Assembly: GCF_918731615.1 (NCBI RefSeq)
Contig: NZ_OU957226.1
Span: forward strand, 2,605,501-2,669,500
Reading direction: 5' to 3'
Source of the DNA: Flavobacterium sp. CECT 9288
GTDB lineage: Bacteria; Bacteroidota; Bacteroidia; Flavobacteriales; Flavobacteriaceae
DNA: 64,000 nucleotides
Positions 51,128-61,149 of the stretch are shown here, piece by piece. The position numbers and the translations under genes were made by a program. Each line of letters starts with the position of its first letter. The stretch's first letter is position 1. The notes under the pieces were generated by a model, which did not search any database, was not told where the DNA came from, and saw only the letters and a program-made list of their open reading frames with translations.

Positions 51128-51988
51128 ATGAAAAATATACAATTAGGATGGGTTGGTCTGGGCAACATGGGTAACCCAATGGTGCTTAACCTACTGAAAG
51201 CGAGTTTTAATGTATCCGTTTTTAATAGAACCAAAGAAAAAGAAGCACCTTTACTGGCTGCAGGAGCAAAATCAGCAGACAGTTTACAAGAAATTATGGC
51301 AACCTGTGACGTGGTGTTAACTATGTTATCTAATGACGCAGCAGTAAAAGAAGTTTTTGAAGGTACAACCGGTTTGTTATCGAAAGCTAATTCAGGAAAA
51401 ACAATTATCAATATGAGTACCGTTTCTCCTGAAACCTCTCGATATTTAAATACCATTTGCAACCAACATCAAGTAGCTTTTATAGATGCGCCCGTTTCGG
51501 GAAGTGTAAAACCAGCGCAAGATGGAACACTCGTAATTTTGGTGGGTGCTACTCCAGAAAATTTCGAGAAAGTAAAACCGATATTTGATGTTTTGGGTAA
51601 AATTGCCATTCATGTAGGCGAACCCGGCGTGGCAAGTTCAGCTAAATTAGCCATCAATTACCTATTAGGATTAAATCTTCAAGGAATAGCCGAAACGGTT
51701 TTATTTGCCGAGAAAAACGGCGTTAGCAAAGAAAACATGCTTTACATTATCAATCAAGGCGCTTGTGGTAACGGCATCACAAATATCAAAACACCTTCTA
51801 TTTTAAGCGATTCGTATCCAGCGGCATTTGCCTTAAAACATTTGGTTAAAGATTTAGGCTTAGCCAAAGCTGCAGGATTAGATTCGCCACTCATTCATCC
51901 TTTGTATGACAGTTATGCTGCAGCCGAAAAAGAAGGATTTGGTGATCAAGATGTAATGGCGATTATTAGTAGTTTGAAAAGTAAATAG
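51128..51988 (+). CDS. Beta-hydroxyacid dehydrogenase (GLYR/3-HIBADH type)
   Basis: A 286-residue NAD(P)-dependent oxidoreductase. The Rossmann motif is GLGNMGNPM (11-19), and the substrate-binding motif is FIDAPVSGSVKPAQDGTLVI. The catalytic Lys lies in SSAKLAINYLLG. The family oxidises 3-hydroxyisobutyrate, tartronate semialdehyde or succinic semialdehyde-related acids, and the short N-terminal form here resembles GLYR1-type enzymes. The exact substrate is open. It starts 149 bases after the accessory strip and ends at a bidirectional terminator. Confidence 0.88.
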   Translation: MKNIQLGWVGLGNMGNPMVLNLLKASFNVSVFNRTKEKEAPLLAAGAKSADSLQEIMATCDVVLTMLSNDAAVKEVFEGTTGLLSKANSGKTIINMSTVSPETSRYLNTICNQHQVAFIDAPVSGSVKPAQDGTLVILVGATPENFEKVKPIFDVLGKIAIHVGEPGVASSAKLAINYLLGLNLQGIAETVLFAEKNGVSKENMLYIINQGACGNGITNIKTPSILSDSYPAAFALKHLVKDLGLAKAAGLDSPLIHPLYDSYAAAEKEGFGDQDVMAIISSLKSK

Positions 51989-52023
51989 GGTTTTATAATT
52001 CTATTAAATACCCACAAAAACAA

Positions 52024-52055
52024 GAAAAGCTACACTCATTACGATGTAGCTTTTC
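52024..52055. terminator. Bidirectional terminator
   Basis: GAAAAGCTACA pairs with TGTAGCTTTTC around a CTCATTACGA loop, between the converging dehydrogenase and CDGSH genes. Confidence 0.8.
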
Positions 52056-52081
52056 CTATTTACTGGAATCAGAAAACGATC

Positions 52082-52309
52082 TTACTTTGTTTTCATCGGT
52101 GGTAAGTCAAATGCAGCTGGCTCATGCTCAAAACTATTGCGGTGTGCACCATCACAAAAAGGTTTGTTAGCAGATAAACCACAACGACAAAGGCCCAATG
52201 CTGTTCTTCCTTCTAATCCGTAGGTTTGACCATTGCAATCTGTAATTTCAAAATCACCTTCTATTTTTATAGAACCATTTTTATTGATTGTTAATTTAGT
52301 CTTGCTCAT
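52082..52309 (-). CDS. CDGSH iron-sulfur domain protein
   Basis: A 75-residue protein with the 2Fe-2S motif C-x-C-x-n-P-x-C-D-G-x-H (CRCGLSANKPFCDGAHR); three Cys and one His bind the cluster. The N-terminal part NKNGSIKIEGDFEITDCNGQTYGLEG is usual for bacterial members. It probably acts in iron-sulfur or redox handling in the cytosol. The start is placed at 52309; the in-frame upstream Met at 52345 adds an unconvincing tail. Confidence 0.9.
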   Translation of the reverse strand: MSKTKLTINKNGSIKIEGDFEITDCNGQTYGLEGRTALGLCRCGLSANKPFCDGAHRNSFEHEPAAFDLPPMKTK

Positions 52310-52345
52310 ATTGATGTATTTTTTTTTAGAATTCAAAGATTGCAA

Positions 52346-52619
52346 AATATTTTAGAACCTATTCAAAATAGAGTAGTATTTTATATCTGAATAGGGTTAT
52401 TTACATTAATTCTATTTTGTTGTACTTCATGAAAAGTGTATTTATTCAGCAACAAAAATGAATTTCAACCAGAGAGAAACAATACAAAACTCACGTTCTG
52501 TAAAGCCCTTTCAATTTTCGAACCAGTTCGAAATAATACTTTTTTACTCAAAAAAACAATGTAAACAAGTAAATTGTACATTTGTCCAAAATAGAACAGT
52601 ATAACATTTCATATATAAC
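52346..52619. other. Divergent intergenic region
   Basis: A 274-bp gap. It carries an inverted repeat, AACCTATTCA with TGAATAGGGTT (about 52355-52400), and a TACATTTG promoter element at 52577-52584, 36 bases before the glycosyltransferase start. No gene is seen. Confidence 0.5.
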
Positions 52620-53681
52620 ATGAGCCTTCTAACAAAAATCAATGTGCTGCGACGAACTGTAACTCGTGGACTTACAAAAAATATTGGCAAATCTGCTAAC
52701 AACTATGCCATAGATCCTTCTCAAAAAATAACAATTAAAAAAGTCTTAATTTCTAGACCCAATCACAGGCTTGGGAACTTACTACTAATTACTCCGCTTG
52801 TTCAGGATGTCAAAAACACTTTTCCAGATTGTAATATAGATTTGTTTGTAAAGGGAGGCTTGGCACCAATTGTTTTTAAAAACTATGACAACATCAATAA
52901 CATAATAGAATTACCTAAAAAACCTTTTAAAGATCTTATTACTTATTTTAAAGTATGGGTGAAAATCAAAAGTGAAAAATATGATATTGTCATAAATGTG
53001 GATAAAAACTCCTCTTCTGGTAGGTTATCAGCACAATTTGCAAATGCAAAATACAAATTTTTTGGAGAAGAAGACGAAGTACTCCGAATGAAATATCCTG
53101 ATTACGATCATATTGCAAAGTTTCCTATCTATGAATTCCGTAGTTTTCTAACTAAATTAGGTTTCCCCGAGAATCATGCAGCTTTGCCTCCACTAGACAT
53201 CAAACTGACAGCAGCGGAATTACTACAAGGTAAGAACGCTGTTGATGCTTTAGTATCAAATGACAAAGAAACCATTTGTATTTTTACTTATGCTACGGCT
53301 GACAAATGTTACTCTACAACGTGGTGGGAAGAATTTTATGTGGGTCTAAAATTAGAATTTTCTGACTACAATATCTTAGAAATTTTACCCGTTGAAAATG
53401 TTTCACAAATCAATTTTAAGGCAACTTCATTTTATAGTAAAGATGTGAGAGAAATAGCTGCTGTAGTTGCAAACACAAAACTTTTCATAGGCGCTGATAG
53501 TGGCATTATGCATTTAGCAAGTGCAGGTTTAACTCCTACAGTAGGTTTGTTTTCAAGGCCAAACATTGATATCTACAAGCCTTATCACAACAACAGTATA
53601 GCAATAAACACAAACATTGGAACAGTAAAAGAATGGATATCAAATATTAAAACGGTTATTTCAGTTATTGATTCTAAATAA
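52620..53681 (+). CDS. Glycosyltransferase family 9 protein
   Basis: A 353-residue heptosyltransferase-like enzyme with two Rossmann halves. The N-terminal half begins VLISRPNHRLGNLLLITPLVQDVKNTFPDCNIDLFVKGG. The donor-binding half has LFIGADSGIMHLASAGLTPTVGLFSRP with the D-S-G-x-x-H motif of GT9. It adds a sugar to lipopolysaccharide core or another glycolipid at the inner face of the membrane. A basic N-terminal extension of about 40 residues precedes the fold. Confidence 0.9.
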   Translation: MSLLTKINVLRRTVTRGLTKNIGKSANNYAIDPSQKITIKKVLISRPNHRLGNLLLITPLVQDVKNTFPDCNIDLFVKGGLAPIVFKNYDNINNIIELPKKPFKDLITYFKVWVKIKSEKYDIVINVDKNSSSGRLSAQFANAKYKFFGEEDEVLRMKYPDYDHIAKFPIYEFRSFLTKLGFPENHAALPPLDIKLTAAELLQGKNAVDALVSNDKETICIFTYATADKCYSTTWWEEFYVGLKLEFSDYNILEILPVENVSQINFKATSFYSKDVREIAAVVANTKLFIGADSGIMHLASAGLTPTVGLFSRPNIDIYKPYHNNSIAINTNIGTVKEWISNIKTVISVIDSK

Positions 53682-53698
53682 AAGTTTCATTTTCATCA

Positions 53699-53737
53699 AA
53701 AAAGCCTCTTTTCTTAATAAAAAAGAGGCTTTTTTGA
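53699..53737. terminator. Bidirectional terminator
   Basis: AAAAAAGCCTCTTTT pairs with AAAAGAGGCTTTTTT around a CTTAATAA loop, between the converging glycosyltransferase and LysM genes. Confidence 0.9.
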
Positions 53738-53754
53738 TACATTTTGTATTGCAC

Positions 53755-55218
53755 TTATTGCACAACTCTGTTGATTTGCGAGAAGTTCTTTTCGTAATAT
53801 CGCTCTTTTGTCGAAGAAATAATTACACCGTTACTTGTAGAGGAATGAATAAATTTAATTTCACCTTCACAAACCTCAACAACCATTCCCACGTGATTGA
53901 TTTGCCCTCTACCATTGGTTTTAAAAAAAATCAAATCTCCTTTTTGAGCTTCATCTGTACTAATCTTAGTGCCCACTGCAGATTGCTCTCTTGAAGTTCG
54001 TGGCAATTTAATATCAAAAGAACCAAATGTAGAACACATCAATCCAGAACAATCAAAGCCCTCTTTGCTAGTGCCTCCACTTCGGTATCGAGTTCCTATA
54101 TTTTCTGAGGCTCTAGAAATCAACTGGTCTAAAAAATCGTGATTAAATGATGGTTTAACGGAGGTATTAAAGTCAATTTTTTTACTTTCTATAGCCGCAT
54201 CAGTAATTTTTATATCTCCAGCTGTTTCAAGTACAGTATTTGAAGTTATTGGTGAAATAATAGAAAGTTTATCCCCTACAAGAAGTCCGTTTTTTATTGT
54301 AGGATTTTGTTTCTCTAATTCTTGAACAGTGATACCATATTGTTTAGCTATAGCATACTTAGTTTCCTTAGGTAAAACCTCTCTTAATATAGCTTGGGAA
54401 TTAGAACTTAATGTTGCTGTTGCAATATTAGACTGACTAGGATTAGCTGAATTATCTGTTACTTTTTCTACTACGCTACTTGTAGCTGGTATTGTTTCCA
54501 AATTTTCATTTTTGGGACTTGCTGCAACAATTGTTTTACTAGTTTCTTCAAGAGGGATAGTTTGACTTTGTGATACAACCTCTGTGCCCGGGATTGTTAT
54601 CATTTGACCCGCCCGCAATGCTTTTACGCCTATTTCAGGATTTGCTTTGTCAAATTCTTTGATTGTAATACCGTATTTTCGTGTGATAGAATACTTTGTC
54701 TCTTTTGGTAAAACTGCTCTTGTAAAAGTGCTTTTAACTTCATTTTGATCTTCGCTATTACCTCTTTCGGTGCGATTTGCAACATCCAATTCCGTTTTAC
54801 TAGATAAAAATGCGTTTTCAGGAATATTAATTTTTTGACCTATTCGCAGTTCACTTTCTCCTAGCGTTGGATTTAATTCTTTCAGAACTTTAAATGCAAT
54901 TCCGTATTGTTTAGCTATTCCGTATAACGTTTCTTTGGCTTGTACTTCATGATCTTTTGTTTTTTGACTTAAGATCGAATTACTTTTGGAAACACTTTTG
55001 TTTTTAGCCTCTTGTGGGATTATCAAAATGGCATTCAGTTTTAATAATTTTTTGGCACTTGGGTTTAATTTTATAATCTCACTTTGCTTCACTTCATATT
55101 TATCAGCAATACTGGATACGGTTTCTCCTTTTACGATAGTATGTTTTATGACTCGCTCTTGCGAGAAAATAGCAATACTATTTAGAAAAAATAAAGCTGT
55201 TAGTAATCGTAAATTCAT
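53755..55218 (-). CDS. Four-LysM NlpC/P60 peptidoglycan hydrolase
   Basis: A 487-residue exported protein (signal peptide 1-20). It has four LysM modules (about 25-70, 90-135, 165-210 and 278-325), each with a GET/KET-x-x-x-IA-x-x-Y start. A Ser/Thr-rich linker separates modules 3 and 4. The C-terminal NlpC/P60 domain has the catalytic Cys in GFDCSGL, His in INHVGMV and a third polar residue in KFIHSS. It cuts the stem peptide of peptidoglycan in the periplasm. The start at 55218 gives a normal signal peptide. It is monocistronic. Confidence 0.92.
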   Translation of the reverse strand: MNLRLLTALFFLNSIAIFSQERVIKHTIVKGETVSSIADKYEVKQSEIIKLNPSAKKLLKLNAILIIPQEAKNKSVSKSNSILSQKTKDHEVQAKETLYGIAKQYGIAFKVLKELNPTLGESELRIGQKINIPENAFLSSKTELDVANRTERGNSEDQNEVKSTFTRAVLPKETKYSITRKYGITIKEFDKANPEIGVKALRAGQMITIPGTEVVSQSQTIPLEETSKTIVAASPKNENLETIPATSSVVEKVTDNSANPSQSNIATATLSSNSQAILREVLPKETKYAIAKQYGITVQELEKQNPTIKNGLLVGDKLSIISPITSNTVLETAGDIKITDAAIESKKIDFNTSVKPSFNHDFLDQLISRASENIGTRYRSGGTSKEGFDCSGLMCSTFGSFDIKLPRTSREQSAVGTKISTDEAQKGDLIFFKTNGRGQINHVGMVVEVCEGEIKFIHSSTSNGVIISSTKERYYEKNFSQINRVVQ

Positions 55219-55663
55219 ATTTATTTGTTTGGTGCTCTTTAAAAACATAGAGAGCGTGATTTGGTTCTCAGTTAATTGATTAAAAAAATGATATATAACT
55301 TTTCATTTCTAAACAATATAAAAATGCAACTACCTTAATCTCTTTGTCTGAAAGAGTTTTTCCAATCTAAATATTAGCGATTGGGATTAGGATTGCATTA
55401 AATTCAAAAATTCCTGAAAATGAATTAAATTTTTATTTAATCATTTCAAAAAAGCTAATTTAATTGATTTAGTCAAAAAACACACCCTTTTTTAGAACTT
55501 TAACGTTGAAAAAATCCATTTTAACGAATTCTTTAGAAAAATTAAACGAACTAGCTTACTTGATATTTATTACTATTCTTACTTCTTAAGTCAACTCAAG
55601 TAATTTATATCACAAAAAAACTCTCAAAATAGCTTTGAGAGTTTTAAAAGATATAAAATCTGT
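55219..55663. other. Intergenic region, LysM hydrolase / aconitase
   Basis: A 445-bp, very AT-rich gap on the minus-strand run. It holds the leader of the LysM gene and the aconitase terminator at 55614. No gene, repeat or clear TAnnTTTG element was found in the remainder. Confidence 0.5.
55614..55647 (-). terminator. Terminator after the mitochondrial-type aconitase
   Basis: AAAACTCTCAAA pairs with TTTGAGAGTTTT around an ATAGC loop, with a T-run on the minus strand. Confidence 0.85.
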
Positions 55664-57931
55664 TTATAAATTACTTGCTGCAGCAATTAAATTTAAAGCT
55701 GATCCTGCCTCAAACCAACCTATTTGACTTTCATTATAAGTATGATTTGCAAGAATTCGATCACTACTACCATCTGAGTGAACAAACTCTAGTGTGAGTG
55801 GTTTTGCAGGTGCAAATGATATTAAGTCAAGAAAATTAATAGTATCGTCTTCTTGAATTTTATCATAATCATTTTCATTTGTAAAAGTCAAAGCCAGCAT
55901 ACCTTGTTTTTTTAAATTCGTTTCATGTATGCGTGCAAACGATTTAACAAGTACGGCTTTCACCCCTAAAAATCGAGGCTCCATAGCGGCATGTTCACGT
56001 GAAGAACCTTCTCCATAATTGTGATCTCCCACAACTATTGACGGAATTCCAGCTGCTTTGTAAGCCCTTGCCACCGCAGGAACAGCGTCATATTCACCTG
56101 TTACTTGATTTTTTACAGCGTTCGTTTTTTGAGTAAACGCGCTAACGGCACCAATCAACATATTGTTAGAAATGTTATCTAAATGACCTCTAAAACGTAA
56201 CCAAGGACCAGCCATTGATATGTGATCTGTAGTACACTTGCCAAAAGCCTTTATCAATAACTTTGCTCCTGTAATATTTTTTCGATCCCAGGCTTCAAAT
56301 GGAGCTAAAAGTTGCAGCCTATCAGACGTTTCACTAACTAAAATTTGAACTCCAGAACCATCTTCAGCTGGTACTTGAAATCCATTATCTTCTACTGCAA
56401 AACCTTTTTGTGGCAGTTCATCTCCAAAAGGAGCCTTTAATTTCACCTCTTCACCTTTATCATTTATCAAGGTATCTGTAATCGGATTAAAATCCAAACG
56501 TCCCGAAATAGCCAGAGCCGCAACCATTTCTGGGGAAGTTACAAAAGCATGGGTGTTAGGATTTCCATCGGCTCTTTTCGAAAAGTTTCGATTGAACGAA
56601 TGCACAATGGTATTTTTTTCTTCTTTATCCGCTCCTGCTCTATCCCATTGCCCGATGCACGGTCCGCAAGCATTGGTAAATACTTTGGTTCCCATTTTTT
56701 CGAAAGTGGCAATAATTCCATCTCTTTCAATCGTATATCTAATTTGTTCTGATCCTGGATTGATTCCGAATTCTGCTTTTGGAGTAATACCATGTGCTAC
56801 CGCTTGGTTTACAATCGATGCCGCTCGTGCCATATCTTCATAAGAGGAGTTGGTACAAGACCCTATCAAACCCCATTCTACTTTAATTGGCCAACCATTT
56901 GCAGCCGCTTCTGCTTTCATTTGAGAAACTGGTGTTCCTCTATCTGGCGTAAAAGGTCCATTAATATGTGGTTCTAATTCAGAAAGATTAATTTCAATTA
57001 CTTGGTCGAAATAAGTTTCAGGATCTGCATAAACCTCAGGATCTGCGGTTAAATATGCTGCTACATGGTCTGCTGCATCTACCACATCTTGTCTGCCCGT
57101 TGCCGCTAAATACCTGCGCATGGATTCATCATAACCAAATGTAGATGTTGTTGCTCCAATCTCAGCACCCATGTTGCAAATAGTTCCTTTACCTGTACAT
57201 GACATTGAAGTTGCTCCTTCTCCAAAATATTCAACAATAGCTCCTGTGCCTCCTTTTACAGTCAGGATATCAGCTACTTTTAAAATAACGTCTTTTGGAG
57301 CAGTCCATCCAGATAACTTACCCGTTAATTTAACTCCAATTAATTTAGGAAATTTCAATTCCCAAGACATTCCAGACATCACATCAACAGCATCAGCTCC
57401 ACCAACACCAATGGCGAGCATTCCCAAACCACCCGCATTAACGGTATGTGAATCAGTACCAATCATCAGACCTCCTGGGAAAGCATAATTTTCTAAAACG
57501 ATTTGATGAATAATTCCTGAACCTGGTTTCCAGAACCCGATTCCGTATTTATTGGAAACTGAGGAAAGGAAATCAAAAACTTCTTTGGATTGTGTATTGG
57601 CTACAGCCAAATCGGATTTAGCTCCATTTTTTGCCAAAATTAAGTGATCACAATGAACTGTTGTGGGTACAGCTACCGTCTTTTTACCCGCATGCATAAA
57701 CTGCAATAAGGCCATTTGTGCTGTAGCATCTTGGCATGCAACTCTATCTGGTGCAAAATCAACATAATCAACACCACGAGTAAAAGCTTGGTTAGGCATG
57801 CCTTCCCAAAGGTGATTGTACAAAATTTTCTCGCTTAATGTAAGCGGTCTACCTACAACTTTTCGTGCTGCATCAACACGATGTACCATGTTGCTATACA
57901 CTCTTTTTATCATTTCTATATCAAAGGCCAT
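55664..57931 (-). CDS. Aconitate hydratase, mitochondrial type
   Basis: A 755-residue aconitase that isomerises citrate to isocitrate in the TCA cycle. The [4Fe-4S] cysteines are in [11 protein letters not shown] and in [10 protein letters not shown]. Other signatures are [30 protein letters not shown] and the swivel-domain [16 protein letters not shown]. Size and sequence fit the mitochondrial-like branch, which is shorter than AcnA and arranged unlike AcnB. It follows acnB on the same strand with its own terminator in between. Confidence 0.95.
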   Translation of the reverse strand: MAFDIEMIKRVYSNMVHRVDAARKVVGRPLTLSEKILYNHLWEGMPNQAFTRGVDYVDFAPDRVACQDATAQMALLQFMHAGKKTVAVPTTVHCDHLILAKNGAKSDLAVANTQSKEVFDFLSSVSNKYGIGFWKPGSGIIHQIVLENYAFPGGLMIGTDSHTVNAGGLGMLAIGVGGADAVDVMSGMSWELKFPKLIGVKLTGKLSGWTAPKDVILKVADILTVKGGTGAIVEYFGEGATSMSCTGKGTICNMGAEIGATTSTFGYDESMRRYLAATGRQDVVDAADHVAAYLTADPEVYADPETYFDQVIEINLSELEPHINGPFTPDRGTPVSQMKAEAAANGWPIKVEWGLIGSCTNSSYEDMARAASIVNQAVAHGITPKAEFGINPGSEQIRYTIERDGIIATFEKMGTKVFTNACGPCIGQWDRAGADKEEKNTIVHSFNRNFSKRADGNPNTHAFVTSPEMVAALAISGRLDFNPITDTLINDKGEEVKLKAPFGDELPQKGFAVEDNGFQVPAEDGSGVQILVSETSDRLQLLAPFEAWDRKNITGAKLLIKAFGKCTTDHISMAGPWLRFRGHLDNISNNMLIGAVSAFTQKTNAVKNQVTGEYDAVPAVARAYKAAGIPSIVVGDHNYGEGSSREHAAMEPRFLGVKAVLVKSFARIHETNLKKQGMLALTFTNENDYDKIQEDDTINFLDLISFAPAKPLTLEFVHSDGSSDRILANHTYNESQIGWFEAGSALNLIAAASNL

Positions 57932-57994
57932 AATTTCATTTTAAATGTTACTAAACTTATTTACAATTTACGAAAAATTAGGACAGCTATTACA

Positions 57995-58032
57995 CAAAAA
58001 AAAGCTCGAGTACCTAAACTCGAGCTTTTTAC
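57995..58032 (-). terminator. Terminator between acnB and the second aconitase... upstream side
   Basis: AAAAAAGCTCGAGT pairs with ACTCGAGCTTTTT around a short loop, about 20 bases past the acnB stop on the minus strand. It separates the acnB transcript from the second aconitase gene. Confidence 0.85.
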
Positions 58033-58052
58033 AAAAAATTTAACGTATCTCT

Positions 58053-60824
58053 TTATAAAACGGATTGCTTATTTGAAGGAGCAAACTTGGTTAAATTGAT
58101 ACCTTTAACTGCTATTTTATATTCTTCAATAGTAGGAGTTCTTCCTAAAATAGTAGACAATACAACAACTGGAGTAGAAGAAAGTAATGATTCTCCTTTT
58201 TTCTCAGCTGTATCTTCTACTACACGACCTTGGAACAAACGAGTAGATGTTGCCATAACCGTATCTCCTTTTGAAGCTTTTTCTTGGTTCCCCATACATA
58301 AGTTACAACCTGGACGCTCTAAATACAACATGTTTTCATATTCTGTACGTGCAGCACCTTTTGGAGCGTTATCATCAAACTCGAAACCAGAATATCTTTG
58401 TAAAACTTCCCAATCTCCTTCTGCTTTTAATTCATCAACAATGTTGTACGTAGGTGGCGCTACTACTAATGGCGCTTTAAATTCTACTTTACCAGTTTGT
58501 TCCTCTACGTTTTTAAGCATTTGCGCTAAGATTTTCATATCACCTTTATGCACCATACAAGAACCGATGAATCCTAAATCTACTTTTTTATCCCCACCAT
58601 AGAATGAAAGTGGACGAATGGTATCGTGAGTATATCTTTTAGAAACATCTTTGTTATTTACATCTGGATCAGCAATCATTGGCTCATTAATCACGTCCAA
58701 ATCAATTTCAACCTCAGCATAATATTTTGCATTCGCATCTGGAGTTAAAGCTGGTTTATCACCTGATTTAATCTCAGCAATTCTCTTGTTTGCTTTGTTG
58801 ATTAAGCCTTGAAGAACTTGCGTTTTGTTATCCATTCCTTTATCAATCATGATCTGGATTCTTCCTTTTGCAATTTCCAAAGATTCAATTAATGTATCAT
58901 CTTCTGAAATACAAATCGAAGCTTTGGCTTTCATTTCAGCAGTCCAATCTGTAAATGTAAAGGCTTGATCGGCTGTAAGCGTTCCTAAATGCACTTCAAT
59001 AATTCTTCCTTGGAAAACATTTTCTCCTCCAAATTTTTGTAACATTTGCGCTTGAGTAGCATGAACCACATCACGGAAATCCATGTAAGTTGCCATTTGG
59101 CCTTTGAAAGTTACTTTTACAGATTCAGGAATTGGCATAGAAGCTTCTCCTGTTGCAAGAGCTAAAGCAACTGTACCTGAATCGGCACCAAATGCTACTC
59201 CTTTTGACATTCGTGTATGTGAATCACCACCAATAATGATAGCCCAATCGTCAATTACTATATCGTTAAGAACTTTATGAATTACGTCAGTCATAGCATG
59301 GTATTGACCTTTTGGGTCACGTGCAGTAATCAAACCAAAATCGTTCATGAATTTCATCAATTTTGGAATGTTAGCTTGCGCCTTTTTATCCCAAACTGAA
59401 GCAGTATGACAACCTGATTGGTAAGCACCATCAACTATTGGCGAAATCACTGTTGCTGCCATAGACTCTAATTCTTGAGCCGTCATTAATCCCGTTGTAT
59501 CTTGAGAACCAACGATATTTACTTCAACACGAACATCAGAACCAGCGTGTAATGCTTTTTTAGAAATAGTCCCTACAGCATTTCTGTTAAAGATTTTCTC
59601 AACAGCAGTAAGACCTTGTCCTTCAATTGAAACTTCTTTTGAAGGCGCATACACTAAAGGCGCTTCAATTCCTAACGTTTTTGCTGCAAAAGTTTGAAGT
59701 TTTTTACCAAAAACAATCGCATAAGAACCACCTGCTTTGATGAATTCCATTTTCTGAGGCGTGAAAGCTTTAGAAATATCAATTAATTCGTTGTCTCCGT
59801 TGTATAATTTTTTTGTTTTTGTATTGATGGTAAGCACTGTTCCAGTAGCTACAGAATATACTTCTTCTAAAACTGGATCACCACTTTCATTACGAACCAC
59901 TTCTCCATTAGCGTCTGTCTTTTTTACCCAGTTTTTCAAATCTAAACCAATACCACCAGTTACATCAACTGTAGTTAAGAAAATTGGAGAAATTCCGTTT
60001 GTACCGGCAACAATTGGCATAAAATTTACAAATGGCACATATGGACTTGCTTGTTTACCTGTCCAAAGCGCTACGTTATTTACACCTGACATACGAGATG
60101 AACCAACTCCCATTGTACCTCTTTCTGCAATTAACATTACAGATTTATCTGGATGTTGTGCTTGCAAGGCTTTGATTTCATCTTGTGCTTGAGGTGTAAT
60201 CATACATTTACCGTGCAATTCACGATCTGAACGTGAGTGTGCTTGGTTACCTGGAGAAAGTAAATCTGTTGAAATATCTCCTTCACCTGCGATAAACGTT
60301 ACTACTTTAATTTCTTCAGCTACTTCTGGAAGTTTTGTAAAGAATTCTGCTTGAGCATAACTTTCTAAAATTTCTCTAGCTACTTCATTATTACTTTCAA
60401 ATGCAGCTTTCAAACGATCCATATCGGCATCGTAAAGATACACTTGAGTTTTAAGAACTTTAGCAGCATCTTTAGCAATTGCAACATCATTTCCTAAAGC
60501 TAAATCTAATAACACTTCAATTGAAGGACCACCTTTCATGTGAGATAATAATTCAAAAGCAAAAGCAGGAGTAATTTCATTTACCACTTCTTCTCCAAGA
60601 ATAATTTCTTTTAAAAATTTTGCTTTTTCAGTAGCAGCACTTGTAGTTCCTGGTAAGGTATTGTAGATAAAAAACTTAAGAGAATCTGCTCTATTTGCGT
60701 TATTTGTATCTTTAATTTGTGCTACGATTTCGATTAGCAATTCTGCTGAATCAATTGGTTTTGGGTGAAGACCTTGAACTTTACGCTCTTCAATCTCAAT
60801 AATGTAATCGTTATAAGTACTCAT
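58053..60824 (-). CDS. Bifunctional aconitate hydratase 2 / 2-methylisocitrate dehydratase
   Basis: A 923-residue AcnB. The N-terminal HEAT-like domain (about 1-160) and the swivel domain precede the catalytic core, the domain order that defines AcnB. Cluster ligands lie in GFIGSCMVHKGD and in RPGCNLCMGNQ. IIGGDSHTRMSKGVAFGADSG is the substrate-binding segment. It acts in the TCA cycle and may act in the methylcitrate pathway; in E. coli apo-AcnB binds mRNA. It is full length. A TAAATTTG element on the minus strand at 60905-60912 is a possible promoter. Confidence 0.96.
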   Translation of the reverse strand: MSTYNDYIIEIEERKVQGLHPKPIDSAELLIEIVAQIKDTNNANRADSLKFFIYNTLPGTTSAATEKAKFLKEIILGEEVVNEITPAFAFELLSHMKGGPSIEVLLDLALGNDVAIAKDAAKVLKTQVYLYDADMDRLKAAFESNNEVAREILESYAQAEFFTKLPEVAEEIKVVTFIAGEGDISTDLLSPGNQAHSRSDRELHGKCMITPQAQDEIKALQAQHPDKSVMLIAERGTMGVGSSRMSGVNNVALWTGKQASPYVPFVNFMPIVAGTNGISPIFLTTVDVTGGIGLDLKNWVKKTDANGEVVRNESGDPVLEEVYSVATGTVLTINTKTKKLYNGDNELIDISKAFTPQKMEFIKAGGSYAIVFGKKLQTFAAKTLGIEAPLVYAPSKEVSIEGQGLTAVEKIFNRNAVGTISKKALHAGSDVRVEVNIVGSQDTTGLMTAQELESMAATVISPIVDGAYQSGCHTASVWDKKAQANIPKLMKFMNDFGLITARDPKGQYHAMTDVIHKVLNDIVIDDWAIIIGGDSHTRMSKGVAFGADSGTVALALATGEASMPIPESVKVTFKGQMATYMDFRDVVHATQAQMLQKFGGENVFQGRIIEVHLGTLTADQAFTFTDWTAEMKAKASICISEDDTLIESLEIAKGRIQIMIDKGMDNKTQVLQGLINKANKRIAEIKSGDKPALTPDANAKYYAEVEIDLDVINEPMIADPDVNNKDVSKRYTHDTIRPLSFYGGDKKVDLGFIGSCMVHKGDMKILAQMLKNVEEQTGKVEFKAPLVVAPPTYNIVDELKAEGDWEVLQRYSGFEFDDNAPKGAARTEYENMLYLERPGCNLCMGNQEKASKGDTVMATSTRLFQGRVVEDTAEKKGESLLSSTPVVVLSTILGRTPTIEEYKIAVKGINLTKFAPSNKQSVL

Positions 60825-61149
60825 AAGTGTGATATATTAAGTCTAATTGCACTAAAAATTTAATGCAGAATTGAGACATAAGAATTAAATGTTATTTTGT
60901 TTAGCAAATTTAAGAATTAAAGCTGAGATTTAAAAAAATTTAATAGAAGTCCCGTTTTTAAAAATTATTATTCCTAAAACCATATAAAAAATCATATTCA
61001 ATGCAGATAATTCAAAATTTTAATGAAATTTTATTTATTTGGTATTTAAAAAAGCCGTTTTTAGCAATCCTTGAATTTGGACCCAAATAAAAAAAGGTTC
61101 ATTGTTGCTTTTACAACAAAGAACCTTTCTAAATAAGCCAACTACAACG
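60825..61149. other. Intergenic region upstream of acnB
   Basis: A 325-bp AT-rich gap. It contains the candidate acnB promoter element at 60905-60912 (minus strand) and the MoxR terminator at 61090. No gene is seen. Confidence 0.5.
61090..61129 (-). terminator. Terminator after the MoxR gene
   Basis: AAAGGTTCATTGTTG pairs with CAACAAAGAACCTTT (one mismatch) around CTTTTA, with a T-run on the minus strand. Confidence 0.85.

Noticed and set aside
56549..58602. Several plus-strand ORFs inside the two aconitase genes
   Set aside because: They are antisense shadows of long, well-supported coding regions.
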